Assembly: GCA_021846065.1 (NCBI GenBank) | Contig: JAJZCP010000054.1 | Location: forward strand, 1-8,425 | Length of the DNA stretch: 8,425 nt | From: Acidobacteriota bacterium | Lineage (GTDB): Bacteria > Acidobacteriota > Terriglobia > Terriglobales > Acidobacteriaceae | Direction of reading: 5' to 3' | Part shown: positions 6,275-8,425 of the stretch, piece after piece | How the letters are laid out: each line of letters starts with the position of its first letter | Position numbering within the stretch: position 1 is the first letter of the stretch | Position numbers and translations under genes: made by a program | The notes under the pieces: generated by a model | Told to the model about the DNA's origin: nothing | Databases searched by the model: none | What the model saw: the letters and a program-made list of their open reading frames with translations, nothing else

Positions 6275-7758
6275 AAAAGAATCGCCGTCGGGTCCTGGTA
6301 CTGCACCCGCCAGCCGGGAATATGGCGCAGCAGATACGCGAGCGGCGCGTGAGCAGGAAACAGCACCGCCGTAACGCCGTATTTGCGGAAGATTTGCAGC
6401 GGGTTCCGCAGATGCACCGCGTCCAGGTAGTCCCGCAGAACCCCGTGGTGCTCGTAGATGTCGACGCGTGAGTCGATGAATACTGGCAGCGCCGCGTCGT
6501 GCAGGATCAGGTAGCCGCCCCACTCATAGGCGATGAAGACGTGGCCGGCCGGGGGATGCTGCCGGAGATACGCTGTTGCGGCGACAGGATACTGCTGCTG
6601 CCACGCCGCTTGCAGCCGTGCGCGTGAGGGGTACGCCAACACCACGGCGACCAGCATCGCCAGCACAAGGGCACCGTTCAGCCACGGCCGATTCCGCTGC
6701 CAGCCGTCGGCCGGGCGAGGAAACTCAGCAGCCAGCATTGGCAGCACGAGAATGGCCGCAAGAAACAGGAAGCGGGAATAGGTAAGACCGGCATAGAGCC
6801 CGATCAGCAGCCAGAGCACCTCATACAGCGCCCAGCGCCGGCTGCGGATCAGTTGGTTCACGACGCCCAGGGCCAGAAGGAGAAACACGATCTTGCCACG
6901 CGGAGAGTGAAAGTCCAGGCTCTGCCACTCCTGCACGCTGGCGATATTCAGCTTCTGCCGGAAGGCCATGTCGAACGGGTACACCACCAGGCGCCACCCG
7001 TAGGGATTGGCGAACAAGGCGCCCACTGAGAGAGCGAAGGCCGACGCCAGCACGCGACGCTGCTCCGGCCGCCATGGCAGAGCGTCCACACTGCCCCAGC
7101 GGCCGCCCGCCAGGCCCGCAGCGCCGTAGGCGGCAAACAGGACCAGACCGATCATCCACGAGCCATGAAGATTGATCCAGACTGCGAAGAGCGGGGGCAG
7201 CAGCCACACGCTGCGAGGAGTGCACGCTGGATGCGTGCGGAAATCTTCAAGGATCGCCAGCTCACCTACCAGACAGAGCCATCCAAACAGCAGAGTTCGC
7301 GGCCCAAAGGAGACGCTGGACAGAAAAAGACCTGCGTAAGTCACGGCAAAGGCCGCTCGCAGATCACGGCTGCGCTGCCAGCTCAGGCCAAGGATGCCGA
7401 GCATCACTCCGGTAAGAGTCAGCCACTCCACAAGAAACACACCCTGCTCCCCCCACGCACGCCAACCTGCGTAGAAGAGCAGCTCCGACAGCCATTCCGG
7501 GTCGATCCAGGGCTTGCCGGCCACCGTGAACGAATAGACATCACGATGGAGAAAGTGGTGCGTCTGCACCAGTAGTGCCGCATTGCGCAGGTGCCAGCCA
7601 ATGTCCGGGTCAACGATACCCTTCGGCAGCATAAAGAAGATGCCGGCCGCCAGCGCCGCACCAAGAACCGCCCAAAACGGGACACCCCGCCGCGTGGCCG
7701 GCGAAGCGCCCGCCCGCGCAGCAGCCATTCTGCCGGATTGAAGGACGCCAGTAACCAT
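6259..7758 (-). CDS. Large polytopic membrane protein of unknown function, GT-C-like
   Basis: The product has 499 residues and about ten or eleven hydrophobic segments. The first external loop carries DPDIGWHLRNA (50-60), HRDVYSFTVAGKPW (71-84) and DPEWLSELLFY (86-96). This DxDxxWHL...DxFS...EWLxE pattern is one I associate with a widespread family of uncharacterised membrane proteins whose topology resembles GT-C glycosyltransferases. Further landmarks are WINLHGSW (194-201), NPYGWRL (251-257), and a C-terminal soluble domain (about 380-499) containing YEWGGYLI and VFIDSRVDIY. Paired acidic residues in the first loop would suit a sugar-transfer role, but no reaction or acceptor can be assigned. 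ATG (complement of 7756-7758) has a modest upstream AGG 5 bases away; a second Met at residue 11 is less supported. It converges on the GT39 gene with an 18-bp gap, so the two are neighbours but not one operon. It diverges from the tadE-like gene. Confidence 0.85.
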   Translation of the reverse strand: MVTGVLQSGRMAAARAGASPATRRGVPFWAVLGAALAAGIFFMLPKGIVDPDIGWHLRNAALLVQTHHFLHRDVYSFTVAGKPWIDPEWLSELLFYAGWRAWGEQGVFLVEWLTLTGVMLGILGLSWQRSRDLRAAFAVTYAGLFLSSVSFGPRTLLFGWLCLVGELAILEDFRTHPACTPRSVWLLPPLFAVWINLHGSWMIGLVLFAAYGAAGLAGGRWGSVDALPWRPEQRRVLASAFALSVGALFANPYGWRLVVYPFDMAFRQKLNIASVQEWQSLDFHSPRGKIVFLLLALGVVNQLIRSRRWALYEVLWLLIGLYAGLTYSRFLFLAAILVLPMLAAEFPRPADGWQRNRPWLNGALVLAMLVAVVLAYPSRARLQAAWQQQYPVAATAYLRQHPPAGHVFIAYEWGGYLILHDAALPVFIDSRVDIYEHHGVLRDYLDAVHLRNPLQIFRKYGVTAVLFPAHAPLAYLLRHIPGWRVQYQDPTAILFMRQP

Positions 7759-7816
7759 CGCCGCCTGCTCTTTTCTGCCAATCTGTCCTGGAATATTTGC
7801 TTGTTCGCAGAGAAGG

Positions 7817-7837
7817 TATCGGCAGGGTTTGCCGATA
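7817..7837. promoter_or_regulatory. Perfect inverted repeat upstream of the tadE-like gene
   Basis: TATCGGCA (7817-7824) and TGCCGATA (7830-7837) are exact inverted copies around a 5-base centre GGGTT. The element lies in the 88-bp divergent gap, 9 bases before ATG 7847 and about 80 bases upstream of the minus-strand start. As DNA it could be an operator for a dimeric regulator acting on one or both genes. As RNA it would form a hairpin right where the ribosome binds. No strong Shine-Dalgarno or -35/-10 pair is visible here. Confidence 0.5.
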
Positions 7838-7846
7838 TATTCAGCG

Positions 7847-8425
7847 ATGCCATCCGTTTTTTATCTGCGGAAAGTATGGGCTGCGTGCCGCACCCGCGCC
7901 CGCTGCGACCGCGGCCAGAGCCTGATTGAGACGGCTGTCTTCCTGCCACTGCTGATCCTGCTGATCGCGTACGCCATCGACTTTGGCTATTTCTTTTTTG
8001 TCGCGGTTAATCTTGCGACCGCGACGCGCGGAGCTGTGGAGTATTCCGTGCAAGGGTACAACGCACCGGGACAAACCAGCCTGCCGGCAGCGGGCCCCAT
8101 GTCGAACACATCCTCTGTTGCGGGGCTTGCCTCCGCCGATCTTTCCGGACTGGCCGCGTATGCAACCGCCACGTCGGTCCAGGTCTGCTCCAAACAGATC
8201 GGCGTGACCAATAGCGGAGTGGCTGAGTGCATGACGTACGGCAACTCAGGATCGGGGTACACGCCGTCGAGGGATCCTGAGGCGCCGACGTTTGTGTTGC
8301 AGCGGGTGGACGTTACCTACACGGTGCAGCCGCCGATCCCGTTGAATTTTTTTTCAATGTCCTTATTGCCGGTACTGAATTTTCACCGTCAGGTTTCCAT
8401 GCGGGCGCGGATACACCGGCGACCG
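7847..8425 (+). CDS. TadE-like pseudopilin (3' end outside window)
   Basis: The frame is open from ATG 7847 to the window edge, giving 193 residues without a stop. A short basic, Arg-rich leader (residues 1-22) ends in RGQSLIETAVFLPLL. G23 followed by Q24 and a glutamate at mature position +5 (E28) matches the cleavage site of type IV prepilin-like proteins, and the next 25 residues form one hydrophobic helix. This layout, followed by NLATATRGAVEYSVQG, is typical of TadE/TadG-like minor pseudopilins of Tad (tight adherence, Flp pilus) loci, processed by the prepilin peptidase TadV. The remainder is Ser/Thr/Ala-rich and extracytoplasmic in character, with two cysteines (C114, C128) that could pair. 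The frame is also open upstream (TTG 7829), but ATG 7847 fits the usual leader length. A T8 run at 8347-8354 lies within the coding region. Other tad genes would be expected to the right. Confidence 0.85.
   Translation, partial: MPSVFYLRKVWAACRTRARCDRGQSLIETAVFLPLLILLIAYAIDFGYFFFVAVNLATATRGAVEYSVQGYNAPGQTSLPAAGPMSNTSSVAGLASADLSGLAAYATATSVQVCSKQIGVTNSGVAECMTYGNSGSGYTPSRDPEAPTFVLQRVDVTYTVQPPIPLNFFSMSLLPVLNFHRQVSMRARIHRRP

Noticed and set aside
7419..7949. Minus-strand 176-residue frame covering the divergent gap and the 5' ends of both neighbours
   Set aside because: It overlaps the membrane-protein N-terminus and the tadE-like signal region in other frames, both with recognisable signatures; its own translation is Arg/Ser/Gly-rich without motifs.

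Overview
The window is about 60% GC and densely coding. It carries eight genes, six complete and two cut by the window edges, and no intergenic gap exceeds about 100 bases. I see no rRNA, tRNA, CRISPR array, insertion sequence or phage gene. The gene set, the base composition and the style of the glycosyltransferase (an IDDAD-type motif followed by YLEKPPLPYW) suggest an Acidobacteriota chromosome of the Terriglobia/Acidobacteriaceae kind. That assignment is inference from remembered family resemblance, not a search.

Left half (1-4225), polyphosphate locus. The window opens in the 3' end of a gene whose product matches the C-terminus of polyphosphate kinase 1. Two tightly packed genes follow on the same strand: a polytopic membrane protein distantly like UbiA prenyltransferases, and a class I SAM-dependent methyltransferase whose ATG directly follows the previous stop codon. 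After 64 bases comes a SixA-type histidine phosphatase. It runs head-on into an Ppx/GppA exopolyphosphatase on the minus strand, and the two coding regions overlap by 49 bp. Ppk1 makes polyphosphate, Ppx/GppA degrades it or hydrolyses pppGpp, and SixA-type phosphatases often sit near such genes. The UbiA-like/methyltransferase pair is the unexpected content.

Right half (4226-7758), envelope membrane proteins. A divergent 71-bp gap separates ppx from an ArnT-like GT39-family glycosyltransferase on the plus strand. It converges on a second large polytopic protein with GT-C-like character on the minus strand. A perfect 10-bp inverted repeat spans their 3' junction and can serve as a bidirectional terminator.

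Right edge (7847-8425). A TadE-like pseudopilin starts divergently from the second membrane protein and remains open at the window end, so a Tad/Flp-type pilus or related secretion locus probably continues to the right. A perfect 8-bp inverted repeat with a 5-nt loop lies just upstream of its start codon.

I did not find a clearly new system. The points most worth following are the UbiA-like/methyltransferase pair inside the polyphosphate locus, the sixA/ppx antisense overlap, and the hairpin before the tadE-like gene.
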